Below, piece after piece: positions 9,601 through 20,500 of a stretch of DNA of 50,393 nt (the stretch's first letter is position 1; each line of letters begins with the position of its first letter). This stretch comes from a virus: positions 1 to 50,393 of IMG/VR virus record IMGVR_UViG_3300008448_007039, one strand, 5' to 3'. The notes under the pieces are model-generated. The model ran no database searches. It was not told where the DNA came from and worked only from the letters and a program-made list of their open reading frames with translations. Both the position numbers and the translations under genes were made by a program.

Positions 9601-11237
9601 AAGTAGTTGTTTTACGGGGGTATCAAAATGCCGGACTTAATTTATGGTATGATGGAATAGATTGGGTAAATGGTCAGCAGAAAACAGATGTGAATCAGGC
9701 ACCTTTATTCGATGTGTTTGACGAAAACAATATAAGTTTTGGTGATAAAACTGTATACTTTGGTACATCCTTTATAGGTAATAAGTTATTTTCATATGGA
9801 TTAGGAACTGGCCTAGATGACAAGATTTTGGGATTCCCTATTAGGTATAGTTCTGTAGATAATATCGGCGACATTAGTTTTGATGTGTCTATAAATTCTA
9901 GCACTTTTGATTATGTTCAGGGTATTAAACCTATCACACAAAAAGTTAATACAGGGTATGTTTTTGAATATAAAAACAGAACAGAATATATCAGACAATT
10001 AGGGTGGCAAACAGCAGTTTCTCCCTCTATACAATATCAAATATTTTCTTTTAACTATGACCCGTTGATTCCAAATGTTACATTTGTATGTGATATATCT
10101 AAACTTAGTAGTACAGAAACTAATTGGCCTACCATAAAAGTATTCAATAATAATCAAATATTATCGACTACTGAGTATACTGTAACAGTAGGACCAACTA
10201 CGACGGAAGTTACATTATCGAATACACCTCTAACAGAAACAGTTATACAAATTTTTATTTTAAGTAATCAAGTAAGTAATACAGGATATTATGAAATACC
10301 TATTAACTTAAATAACAATCCGTTAAATGATGACTTAACTATAGTAGATATAGGGGATATTAGAGGACAATATCAAAGTATGTTTTTTAATAATCCAAAC
10401 TCCACCGGAAATGTATTTGGATCCAATAATTTCAGAGATTTAGGTAACATGGTACCATGGGGTGATAAGATCATTCAAAATAGCGCGTCGTTTCCGTTGA
10501 TGGGCGCCTTTTTGAGAGAACCAAAATTTAATATTTTCAATGCATTGCAATTCAATAGTAAAGAGTATATTAAATTTAAGAATTTATTAACCTTCACTGT
10601 ACAAAACACTGATTATGAACGTAGATATTCAGCAAGTGAAATGCTAGATGATGCATTAGATCAGATTACTTCTACTAAAACAGAAAACCAATCATTCTTT
10701 TGGTCAGATATGCTACCTAGCAAATCTCCTTATAGTGTAAATTCCTACAGTTTTGCCAACAGTTTAGCAGTATCAATATACCCATTAACACGTGTGTATG
10801 ATTTTACTAGTGCTAATTATTATGGAGTTTTAGTTTATTTGACTAGAACTACTAATAATATAACTACGGTTACTCAACTTATAAAGAATGTAGATTATAA
10901 TATAAGCGCAGACTCGCCGTCATTGACAGTAACTATATCATTATTACCAAATGATATAATAACTATTAAAGAATATAATCAAACATATGGTTCATATGTG
11001 CCCAATACTCCTTCAAAATTGGGTTTATATCCTTCATATGAACCTGAAGTAATATTAGATATCAATTACAATACTCCTACATATTTTATTAGAGGCCATG
11101 ATGGATCATATAACAAATTGTACGGTGAGTATAATTCATTAACTCAACAATTAGAAGATTTTAGAGATCAAGTATTACTAGAATTTGAACTCAGGATATT
11201 TAATAACTTAAAAATTTCTGCCGAGATTGCTATATAA
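6642..11237 (+). CDS. Giant virion/baseplate structural protein, N-terminal part (ends at in-frame TAA)
   Basis: 1,531 residues are translated before a TAA. The N-terminus (IRTLDFLPEVFKTKTNAQFL, then ATLDQVVAQPEIKKIQGYIG, then YYVTEPTKTRTEYQLDPSII, then FNSQFYSWDSF) matches a conserved giant structural protein that follows gp6 in marine T4-like phages. By position it corresponds to the gp7 wedge region, but no T4 number is certain. Residues 405-446 hold one copy of a small TTDFT module. The C-terminal part (IRGQYQSMFFNNP, then YFIRGHDGSYNKLYGEYNSL, then LLEFELRIFNNLKISAE) is conserved core sequence and not a natural protein end. The reading frame goes on beyond the TAA for 5,101 more codons in the same phase, so this is probably the first quarter of one gene. 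Confidence 0.82.
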   Translation: MSARIRTLDFLPEVFKTKTNAQFLAATLDQVVAQPEIKKIQGYIGSKVGYGINAKDYYVTEPTKTRTEYQLDPSIIFKKSNENTAKDFITYPGVLDALKLEGGIVENNNRLFNSQFYSWDSFTNLDKVINYNQYYWLPEGPASVVVTNDIVYYSNDYTITDNPTTYTVTSVDESVGSVNPTLTFLRGGTYTFHVNQSTAFWIQGEPGTTGFSVAQPNMQTRDILGVTNNGIDQGIVTFTVPQKDAQSEYDFPGNNLVDVISNIPFNQLNGSRVSDLINGVDNVTLLNGLTVMFYNTGVPSEIGYISNFFDYTSYDYNNDITNLLTVSITDTNAVTNEITCNSTANLSVNNTIIFTGAPVGNLTIYSGGSPYTIFYIKEITGPTTFIISSELDFYNPVVSSEIESGRQYKIVSLGTTDFTLIGAASNTVGLIFTATGSGIGTGTATLDSTYQLITDTGLTTGVINQGEYEQGYYTNVNDYFYKITYVGDPSDPVIRLTEHSTIPTSQKITAVYGLEYISRSFYRNSLGYINIIPYLSAQLDTLYYQDGSSASKVGKIRLIENNLTNSLDVDLDILGKDQFTSTNGVVFTNGLKVNFQGDVVPSSYLNGEYYVEGVGTAIELIPTTDFVTPEKYTSTSYVAWDTMPWDSTAWEGNSYIPTIPEYITIARNSIDKNAWSRGNRWFHIDVINATALYNNNPQLVTVYTGLDNKAKRPIIEFYPNLKLFDNGVQGKSSVDFVDIRTTDAFTYVSGQQNYYPDIEVYSEYTGTISSVNYIAYRQIISGNNTTGIFDTDTGYDTTGFRLNDLIVFDDITPTSGITAGAPYYISEIVSSTEFKISSSKNGNSVIPNILITGPYAFTWYPQSTTLSIDADAIVGNLSVGQYITDSTNVLPRNSQVLEISGTSTLTVTIGWDILSTYFTTQTNSSIVASDTTVDNYALFDGARIVFSADMNTKNKIYVSRISKVSSSSPALITLYEAEDGDVLPDQQVVVLRGYQNAGLNLWYDGIDWVNGQQKTDVNQAPLFDVFDENNISFGDKTVYFGTSFIGNKLFSYGLGTGLDDKILGFPIRYSSVDNIGDISFDVSINSSTFDYVQGIKPITQKVNTGYVFEYKNRTEYIRQLGWQTAVSPSIQYQIFSFNYDPLIPNVTFVCDISKLSSTETNWPTIKVFNNNQILSTTEYTVTVGPTTTEVTLSNTPLTETVIQIFILSNQVSNTGYYEIPINLNNNPLNDDLTIVDIGDIRGQYQSMFFNNPNSTGNVFGSNNFRDLGNMVPWGDKIIQNSASFPLMGAFLREPKFNIFNALQFNSKEYIKFKNLLTFTVQNTDYERRYSASEMLDDALDQITSTKTENQSFFWSDMLPSKSPYSVNSYSFANSLAVSIYPLTRVYDFTSANYYGVLVYLTRTTNNITTVTQLIKNVDYNISADSPSLTVTISLLPNDIITIKEYNQTYGSYVPNTPSKLGLYPSYEPEVILDINYNTPTYFIRGHDGSYNKLYGEYNSLTQQLEDFRDQVLLEFELRIFNNLKISAEIAI
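7854..7979 (+). repeat. TTDFT module, copy 1
   Basis: A 42-residue unit: a Y-(K/T)-I strand, then LGTTDFTLIGAASNTVG, then FTATGSGIGTGTA. Three more copies lie at 14625-14750, 20265-20393 and 23169-23294. The copies share the core G-T/N-TDFT-x-(I/V)-G-(A/S)-x-SN-x-(V/I)-G and the end GTG or GNG, but differ in codon choice, so they are old or under protein-level selection. Confidence 0.75.
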
Positions 11238-11504
11238 GAATATGAATTAATTCAGGGGTATTTTAGACAGACTGAATATTCTTCAGAGGAATGGATTAAT
11301 ATATATTCACCACAATTTTTAAATTGGATAGGTCAAAATAGGTTAAATTATAAAACTCAATTTTATAACGTAGCGAATTCTTTTACATATAATTACAACC
11401 AAAGTGGAAATTCAATAGACAAGTCTGTTATTAATCAAGGTTATTGGAGAGGAGTATATCAGTATTACTTTGACACTACTACACCTAACACTACTCCGTG
11501 GGAA
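11235..11504 (+). other. In-frame TAA followed by 89 uninterrupted coding-like codons joining the two giant open frames
   Basis: The TAA at 11235-11237 is in the same phase as both the upstream frame (from 6642) and the downstream frame (to 26543). The next 89 codons contain no stop and translate to coherent protein: EYELIQGYFRQTEYSSEEW, then SPQFLNWIGQNRLNYKTQFY, then NQGYWRGVYQYYFDTTTPN. This runs straight into the downstream protein at TPWEMLGFT. None of these codons is ATG, GTG or TTG, and no ribosome-binding site precedes the first ATG (11505). The sequence therefore looks like the middle of one protein cut by a nonsense codon. Confidence 0.85.
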
Positions 11505-14500
11505 ATGTTAGGATTTACTTCAATCCCTACTTGGTGGACTGATAGATATGGACCTGCACCATATACTAGTGATAACTTAGTGTTATGGTCGGATTTACAA
11601 GACGGATTAATTTGGAATAACGGAGATGCCTACGTAGATCCGTTATTTGCAAGACCTGGATTATTAGATATAATACCAGTGGATGACGGCGGTAATTTAT
11701 TGTCTCCTATAGATTCCGTAGTTGGAAACTATAATTCAAAATTATTTCAAAAAGACTGGAAAGTAGGAGATAATAGTCCAGTAGAATTTAGTTATAGAAG
11801 AAGTAGTACGTTCCCCTTCGATTTAATTAGAATACTTGCACTTACCAAACCTGCTAAGTTTTTTAATCTAGCGTCAAATTTAGATGATTACAAATATAAT
11901 GAAGAGTTTAATCAATATCTTGTTAATAATAGAAGTCATTTAAAACTATCAGATATATCAATTTACGGTAATGGTGTTCCGTCAACTAGTTTTATTAACT
12001 GGGTAGTTGACTATCAAAAACAAGTAGGCATCGATGCTACAGTACAACTTACTGAATATTTAAATAATATCGATGTAAGATTAGTTTACAGACTTGCAGG
12101 GTTCAGCGATAAGACTCGTTTAAAATTTTACGTAGAGAAAGGTTCACCTAATAGTAACAATGCCAGTTTGTTAATACCTGACGAAAGTTTTGGTGTATTA
12201 TTATATGACAATCAACCTTTTAATAGAATAATATATTCTGGATTAGTTGTTCAAAAAGCAGAAAAAGGATTTACAGTATACGGCAACTCACAAAATTTTG
12301 CGTATTTTAAAACATTGAAGCCAAAGTTTTCAGGTAATTATGAAAACATTACAATTGAAAAGGCATCTGTAAAAATAACTAATGAGCATTTTGCAATAGA
12401 GCAAAACATCCCGTATAATACAACTTTTTACACTATTCAAGAAGTAGCGCAATTTATATCTGATTACGGTGCATATTTAGAATATCTAGGCATGGAATTT
12501 TTATCTCAAGAGCAAGATGTTACTATTAATTGGGATCAAATGATTGCAGAATTCTTATATTGGAGTCAACAAGGTTGGACAGTAGGAAGTCTGATCACTC
12601 TTAATCCGGCTGCAAAAAATCTCACAATTAATAAAGATAGCAATATAGTCCAACCTCTTACTATACAACAACAAAATTTTGTTTTAAATCAAAACTTATA
12701 TCCTATACAAATTAAAGATTTGTGTATTGATAGACAAGATACTAGATTTAATATAGAAGCATTAAATCAAGGTGATGTAATTTCTTATGGTCAATTTAAT
12801 TTAAGTAATTTTGAACACGGAATAGTATTTGATAATGTAACTTTATTCGGTGATGTAATATATAATTTAGTTACAGGATTGAGACAGAATCGTATTTTAC
12901 TAAAGGGAGTTAAAAGTGCAAGTTGGAACGGAACCATAAACGCAGCCGGGTTTATCTATAATCAAAATAATATAGAAGAATGGAATGGTAATCGTACATA
13001 TACCAAAGGTGAAATAGTATTATATAAAAATAAGTATTGGATTTCTGAAAAAATAGTACAACCTAACTCAATTTTTAATGAGAATGAATGGAAAATAACA
13101 GATTATGATGAAATTCAAAAAGGATTATTACCTAATTCAAGCACTAGCAGTTATGAAAGCACTCTTTATTATGATGTGAATCAAGCAAACTTGGAACTTG
13201 ACGCAGATCTTTTATCATTTAGTTTGATAGGATATCGTCCCAGAGATTACATGGCATTAGCAGACTTGTCAGATATAACACAGGTTAATGTCTATAAAAA
13301 TATCATAAAAGATAAAGGAACATTAAACTCTACTAGTGCTTTTAAAGGAGCACAACTTCCGCAAGGTGGTATTAATTATGATGTTTTTGAAAATTGGTCA
13401 ATAAAATCAGGTGAATTTGGCGGGGTCCTCAATGATAATTTTGTAGAGTTTAAAGTAAATCAAAAGTACATGACAGGTAATCCTTCAATCGTAGGACTTA
13501 CCGACGGAGTACATTATGTAGGCGTACAACAAGAAGTACCATTATATTCATTGTTTAATTACGGTAGACCAATATCTACACCAAACATTTTACCTACTAT
13601 TCCCAATGAGCAGCCATCTGTACTATTCCCTACTGCAGGATATGTAAATTACAATGACGTAAAAATGTCTGCTTTTTATTATGCACAACTGTCTACTGCA
13701 ATTAATAAAAACGGAACTGTTATACCCATTCAACAATTTTATGTTAGAGATTATGCTTGGTTAGCAAATTATTTAGAAAACTGGGATATCTTTACTCCCA
13801 ATTCAATTGGGCAAGTGATATCTATCATTAATAATTTAAATGATAGTTTAACTATTATTTTCAATAAGCCACATACTCTTTCAGAATTTGAACCTTTTGC
13901 TATAGTAAATTTTGATCCAGTTATTGATGATTACTACCTAGTTGCAGTAGTGATAGATCAATACAGAGTGCTGGTTACAAAAGCTTTAGATCCCTCTATC
14001 AAAACAATAACCGGTCAAGGAATTGGTTTAAGATTTCAATCACAAAGAGTATCTACTGTGTCTGACATAGAAACTCTGCCTTTATTAGATGCTGAATTTA
14101 GAAAAAATACAGTATGGGTAGACACAGCATCTTCAGGTAGTTGGGCGGTTTATAGAAAAGATATAAATTATAAATTACAAAATCAAATTGTAAAAAACAC
14201 TACACAGTCTTTAGGTAGCGCAGTTGCAGTGGGAGAACAATTAGGTTATTTAATAGGTGATGCCGATGATGGTAAAGTATACAGGTACACATACAATAGT
14301 TTAGCAAAAGAATACCAACTAGTACAAATAATAAGTGGTAATGTGGGTTTTGGTAGTACGATTGCATACTCAGGTAATATATATGCAATAGCCCAACCAA
14401 CTGGAGTTGGTAGGACTGTAAAACTATATCAACTACAAAATACACCAGTATCTGATGATTTCATTTTAGTGCAAACTATAAGTTTTCCAACCGGTGCTAC

Positions 14501-17500
14501 TACTTGGGGAACATCTATAGCAATATCAGGTGATCAAAATTGGATATATATATCAGATATTGATAACAATATAATACATGTTTACCTGAGATCAACTGTC
14601 ATAACCTCTGCAGGATATTTAACTATAGGTGATACTTATATTATCACTGAAGTAGGAACTACTGATTTTACTTCAATCGGTTCTACTTCTAATGTAGTAG
14701 GAACTATTTTCATTGCTACTGGAATAGGATCAGGCACCGGAGTGTGTATTAACTATACCTATAGAAATGTAACATCAATTGATGGTGATGCATTAGGCTT
14801 AACTACAGCAGGTGATAATTTCGGTTACTCATTGTCTACAGATTATGACGGAGATTGTATAGTAATTGGTGCACCAAACAAAGATATTAACGGAATATCA
14901 AATTGGGGATCTGCTTATATATTCAGTCGCATAGAGCAAAATATAGAAGTACAAAATAGTATTGTACCTGCAACATATCCTCTAATTTGGACTCCTACTA
15001 GTTTATCCGGTGCGGTGACCGATACTAACTCAGTGGGAAATGTAATTACTATTACTGTTGCACTAGATGCAGTAGAAGATATAAATAAACCCATAATGTT
15101 TTCGGGCTCAGGCTTTACTGGAACTGACATAATCACGAACAACATTTACTATGTTTCTAGCATATCGGGATATGATATTACTATTAAAGAAACTAGGGAA
15201 AGTATCGTAGATGTTTCAATTATTACTGCTAGTGGTATATCAAACGCCAATGCTTATATACAAACTGAGCAATTGAACGTATTTAAAAACGGTACACTGG
15301 TTCAAGATAATAATTACGCGGCGGTTAGTAATACGTTAGTATATTTAGGTAGTGTTATACCCGGCGACATTATCACTGTAAGCGGATATGAAATTGTAAG
15401 AACTCAAACATTAACTACCGCTGAATCTCCGCAGATAGGGGCACAGTTTGGATTAAGTTTAGATACAAATACACATGCTAGCGAGATATTAGTAGGGGCC
15501 CCATTTCAGCTGAATTCTCAAGTACAAGAAGGAGTAGTTTATAGATTTACTAATGTTGGTGCAAAATTTGGTACAATAACCGGAACTACCGATTGTACCA
15601 TAACTACAACTAGAAAAATTTTAATAAATGGGTATCTAGTTACACTTGACTCTGGTAATGCAGAATCCGTAGCGACAACTATCAGAAATGCAAATATAAC
15701 AAACATAACCGCATCAAGTGATGCAGGAAAACTAACAATATCATTAATTAATAATGATCTTGCTCCAATAAATCAAAAACTATTTTTAAATTTTGATTCT
15801 ATCACTACAATACAAGAATTAGGATTGACTTTATATGTAAACACCCAAGATATTATGTGCCCACATAAGTATGGACCAACACAATTTGGTACAGTAGTTA
15901 AATTTAATCAATATGATAGTTTTGTTGCAAGTGCTCCTGTAGGTACTAGATATTCTGCTACTACTTTTGATTTTATAGATGATGAAAATCAAGATAATGA
16001 TACTATATTTGACAACAATGCTACATGTTGGGTAGATGAATCTGAGAATTTTGGTGCAGTTTATATGTTTGATTATTTGGCAGAATTTAATGCAAATATA
16101 AATAATCCTGGTAAATTCATATATGCACAAAGTGTAAACTCTCCGAATTTAGCATACACACCATTTAACACATATGATCAAACTTCAGATATAACAACAT
16201 CCAATCAGCCTAGATACGGCACAGCATTAGATTTTAATGGATATTCAGTTATAGTGGGTACTCCGAATGACATAGGATCTACATCGGGAACAAATTATGC
16301 AGGATCCGCTACTATATATTTTAATTCGTTGAATGTAAGAGATTGGTCTATATATCGCTATTCAAGTGATGTAGTGGATATAGACAAAATTTTTAATATA
16401 CAATTGTTTAATGCAGAGACAAATGTAACTATGGTTTCTTTAGATTATATTGATCCTTTGCAAGGAAAAATATTAGGTGCTGCTAGAGAAAATATAGATT
16501 TTATTTCAAATGTAGATCCGGCGCAATATAATAATTCAGAGAGTTTACCTAAAGGAATTATTTGGACTGAAAACAATTTAGGTCAAATTTGGTTAAACAC
16601 TAAAAATATGAGATATGTAAACTATCATCAAAACAATGATGTTAATTATAATTCTCAATATTGGGGAACTCTATTTCCAGGTAGCGATGTTGCAGTTTAC
16701 AGCTGGATTTCTAGTACCGTGGCACCTAGTCAGTATACTGGTCCAGGCATACCATATGATGTTAATTTGTACTCTATTCAACTAGTTTTAGATTCTTCAG
16801 ATGCATTAGTTCCTGTTTATTATTTTTGGGCAAGAAATACTAATATTATTTTTTCGAATAGAAACAAAACACTAGCTGATTCTGTAATTTCAGATTATAT
16901 ACTTTCTCCTAAGGCGTCTGGAATAAGTTATTTCGCACCATTAATGTCTAGTGTTTATGGACTGTATAATTGTGATAGTTATTTTGATGCAAACAATACT
17001 GTCTTGCACATTGGTTATAAAACAGGAGACACTAATACTCCCTCTCATTCTGAATTTAATTTAATTAGAGACGGAAATCCTGATGACTTTTTACCAGGAA
17101 TACCATTACTAAATAACAGTATTCCCGAGAATCTTTACAGTAAGTTATTAGATAGTTTATCAGGAGTTACTGTCAGCGGATCCGTAGTACCGAACCCCTA
17201 TTTACCCAAAGTAGTTCAATCAGGAGTGTTATCTAGACCTAGACAAAGTTTTTTCTACAATAGATTCACTGCATTAAAAAATTATTTACAGTACGCTAAT
17301 AATATACTAAGCAAATACCCTATAACTGAAATAAGACAAGCATCTTTTTTAAATTCTACAGGAGTATTTTTTAACACTTCAAGTTATTGGGAATATGTAA
17401 ATTGGTGGGCTTTTGGTTACAATAATACAACAAAGGCATCTTTACAAGTTCCTATATATGCATCACTCTCTACATTAAATGTGCCAATAGGTACTATAGT

Positions 17501-20500
17501 TAGTGTTTCTGCTAATGACAATGGAAATCAAGAAACATATATTTTCGAAGGTGATGGAATTTGGACTAGGATAGGATTAACAAACGGAACAATAAATTTC
17601 AAATCATCATTGTGGGATTATGAATCCAGTAGATTAGGGTATGGTGACAACTTTTTTGATACTGACTTATATGATACTTATCCAAGTGAAGAGACTCGTA
17701 ATATAATAAGAGCACTAAATGAAGAAATTTATACTAATGAACTATTGATATATAGAAATCAGAGTTTAATATTATTATTTAAATATATTCAAAGTGAAAC
17801 GTCTGAGAATCAAAATTATCTTCCGTGGTTGAATAAAACTTCATTCATTGACGTTTCTCATACCATTAGAGAACTTAGACCTATTGAGGTATATCAAGAA
17901 GATAATCAAAACTTTCTTTTTGGATATATAAATGAAGTAAAACCATATCATGTATTGATTAAAGAGTTTTTACTTAAATACACAAAAACTGAAATGTTTA
18001 GTGGTAATTTAACAGATTTTGATTTACCAGCAAAGTATAATTCTTCTTTAGGAAAGTTCGTAACTCCTGAAATAGTATACAGTAATGCTAATGATGACGG
18101 TCAGTATTTACCAAATGATCCTATATGGGAAGAACCTGAGTATAGAGAATGGAAACAAAATTATGGATTATCGTTAACCGGCGAAATAGATGTACTACTT
18201 ACTACACTAGCATCTTATATTGCACTGAATTCAACAAGTTTTATTGTTGATAATGCACAAGGATTTCCAGTTACTGGTATTATAAAAATAGATGACGAAT
18301 TGATTGCCTACGCCTCAGTTGACCGTGCGTTAAATATTATTTCTGAAATTACAAGGGGGGTAAATCAAACATCAGTGGCTACCCATATACCAAATACACC
18401 TATATATACTGATTTGCCTCCCGTAATTGTATTAGACAGCGGAAGAGCGTACATAGAACCTCCTAAAGTTACGGCATATATTGATACATCAATGTATCCT
18501 ATTCCTAGTAGACCGGCTCAATTAGAAGCAGTAATGAGTTCGGATTCTATGATAAGTGTAAATGTAATTGATGCAGGTGCAGGATATGCGGTGTTGCCCC
18601 AAATTATAATCGAACCATCAATTGTACTTACTTTTGCTAGTTCAAGTGTCAATTTATCTTCTAGTACAGTAGAGTTATTTGCACCCGTATTACAAACAGG
18701 AGACTTAATTCAATATAGTGTAGGATCAAATTCTACTAACATTATTGGTCTTAAAGAAGGACAATGGTATTATATAAATGTATTAGAAACTGTACCGTCA
18801 GTTGTGATAGGATTTTATACTAATTATTTTAATGCGATTAATGATCATGATCGTGTTGTTTTATACACTGCCGGTACAGGATCACTTCATTATATAAGTT
18901 TAGGCGCTAAAGCAACAGCAATATCTACTTCTACTCCTGTACGTGAAAATAATATTTCTTTAAAATTTGATAGAACCACATACGATTCGCAGATAATAGA
19001 TTGGAAAACTGGTTTATACTATGGTTCTTATTATGCAGGAGAATTAAACAATAGGGAATCTGTGGCAAGTTCATCAATAACATTATTTGCTACTCAACCT
19101 CCTATATCAGAAATATTAGCAAGTGCTCAGGGAATATCTTTTGAAATTAATAATGCTCAAAATGAAAGATTAATATCATACAGTTCATTTATTAGAAATG
19201 TGGATAGCACGATATCTAGTAATGACAGTATAAGGTTTACACTACAAGATGATGGAAGTGGAAATCCTAATGCGTCCGGCGGTACTAATGGCTTTTATAT
19301 AGGTATGCCTATAAAATTTAACGGTGCAGTGGGAGCAAGTGGACTGTTAGAAGAACAGGTTTATTATGTTAATAGTATTATTAATCAAACTGATTTTACT
19401 ATATCTCAAAATTCCACTGGCTCACCTATATTTACTCTTTCTAATTGGACTGTTGTAGCACCTGGATTAAATTGTTATGTTGGTCAAATAACTGATACCG
19501 CAGTTCTTACAGTTAATTATCCGGGAATCAGAAATATATCATCTACTCAAAGTGTTACAAATAAAATAACTGTACCTTTAAATCCTAGTGGTACTGGAGG
19601 TACTGAAGGATTTTATATAGATATTCCTATATTTTTTACTGGAACAAATAATACTTTACCTGAAAACGGTGTATTTGGTGGAATAGTAGAAAATGATGTA
19701 TATTATGTTACTACTATAATAGACAGTGAAACATTCACTATGTCTAAAACAAAAAATCCACAACAATTTAATGTGGTGTCAACTACTTCCGGTAGTAATG
19801 TAATAACTATAGACACTGATGAAGGTACTACGAGTTTATTATCAATAAATGAACCAATTATCTTCAATAATATGATAAATGCAGGAGTTTCGGTAACTAA
19901 TTTCGGTGGATTGGTTTCCGGCACGGTATATTACGTTTCGGCTATTATCAATACTAGTTCTTTCAAGGTTTCTACTCTAATCAATGGCTCTGTATTATCA
20001 TTGTCTACCGTATCGGCTGCATCGAATACTTCCGTATTGTTGACGAGTCAAAAGGATGTATTTCAGTTAGTTACTGAGACAGCCGATACTATGGTAGTAA
20101 ATGTTAATCTTCCAGTAAGTCCGGGACAAGTTAATGGACAACAATTTACTTTCTATCAAACTTCCTCATTATATACAGACATTAGTGGAACTGATACTCA
20201 ATTAATTGATAGGGGGATAGCAGCATTAATAGGTGATAGAGTGGTTCCTGCAACTCAATTAATTACAGGACAAGAATATACTATTCTAACAGTAGGTACT
20301 ACAGACTTCACACTAGTTGGAGCATCTAGTAATACTATTGGTGTAGTATTTACTGCTACTGAATCTGCATTGGGTACAGGAACAGTTACTATTTCAGTGA
20401 ATATTGTGGCTATGGATAACTATAATCCGGGTGATGTAGTGGCACAATTATTGAGTGGTATATATAATAATCTACCATTAGAAGTATCAGTAACGTTGGG

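Noticed and set aside
11235-11237. Stop-codon reassignment (alternative genetic code) as the reason for the in-frame TAA
   Set aside because: TAA ends many genes here at natural boundaries, and TAG (43951-43953) and TGA (for example 29882-29884) also end genes, so none of the three looks generally reassigned. Local readthrough remains possible.
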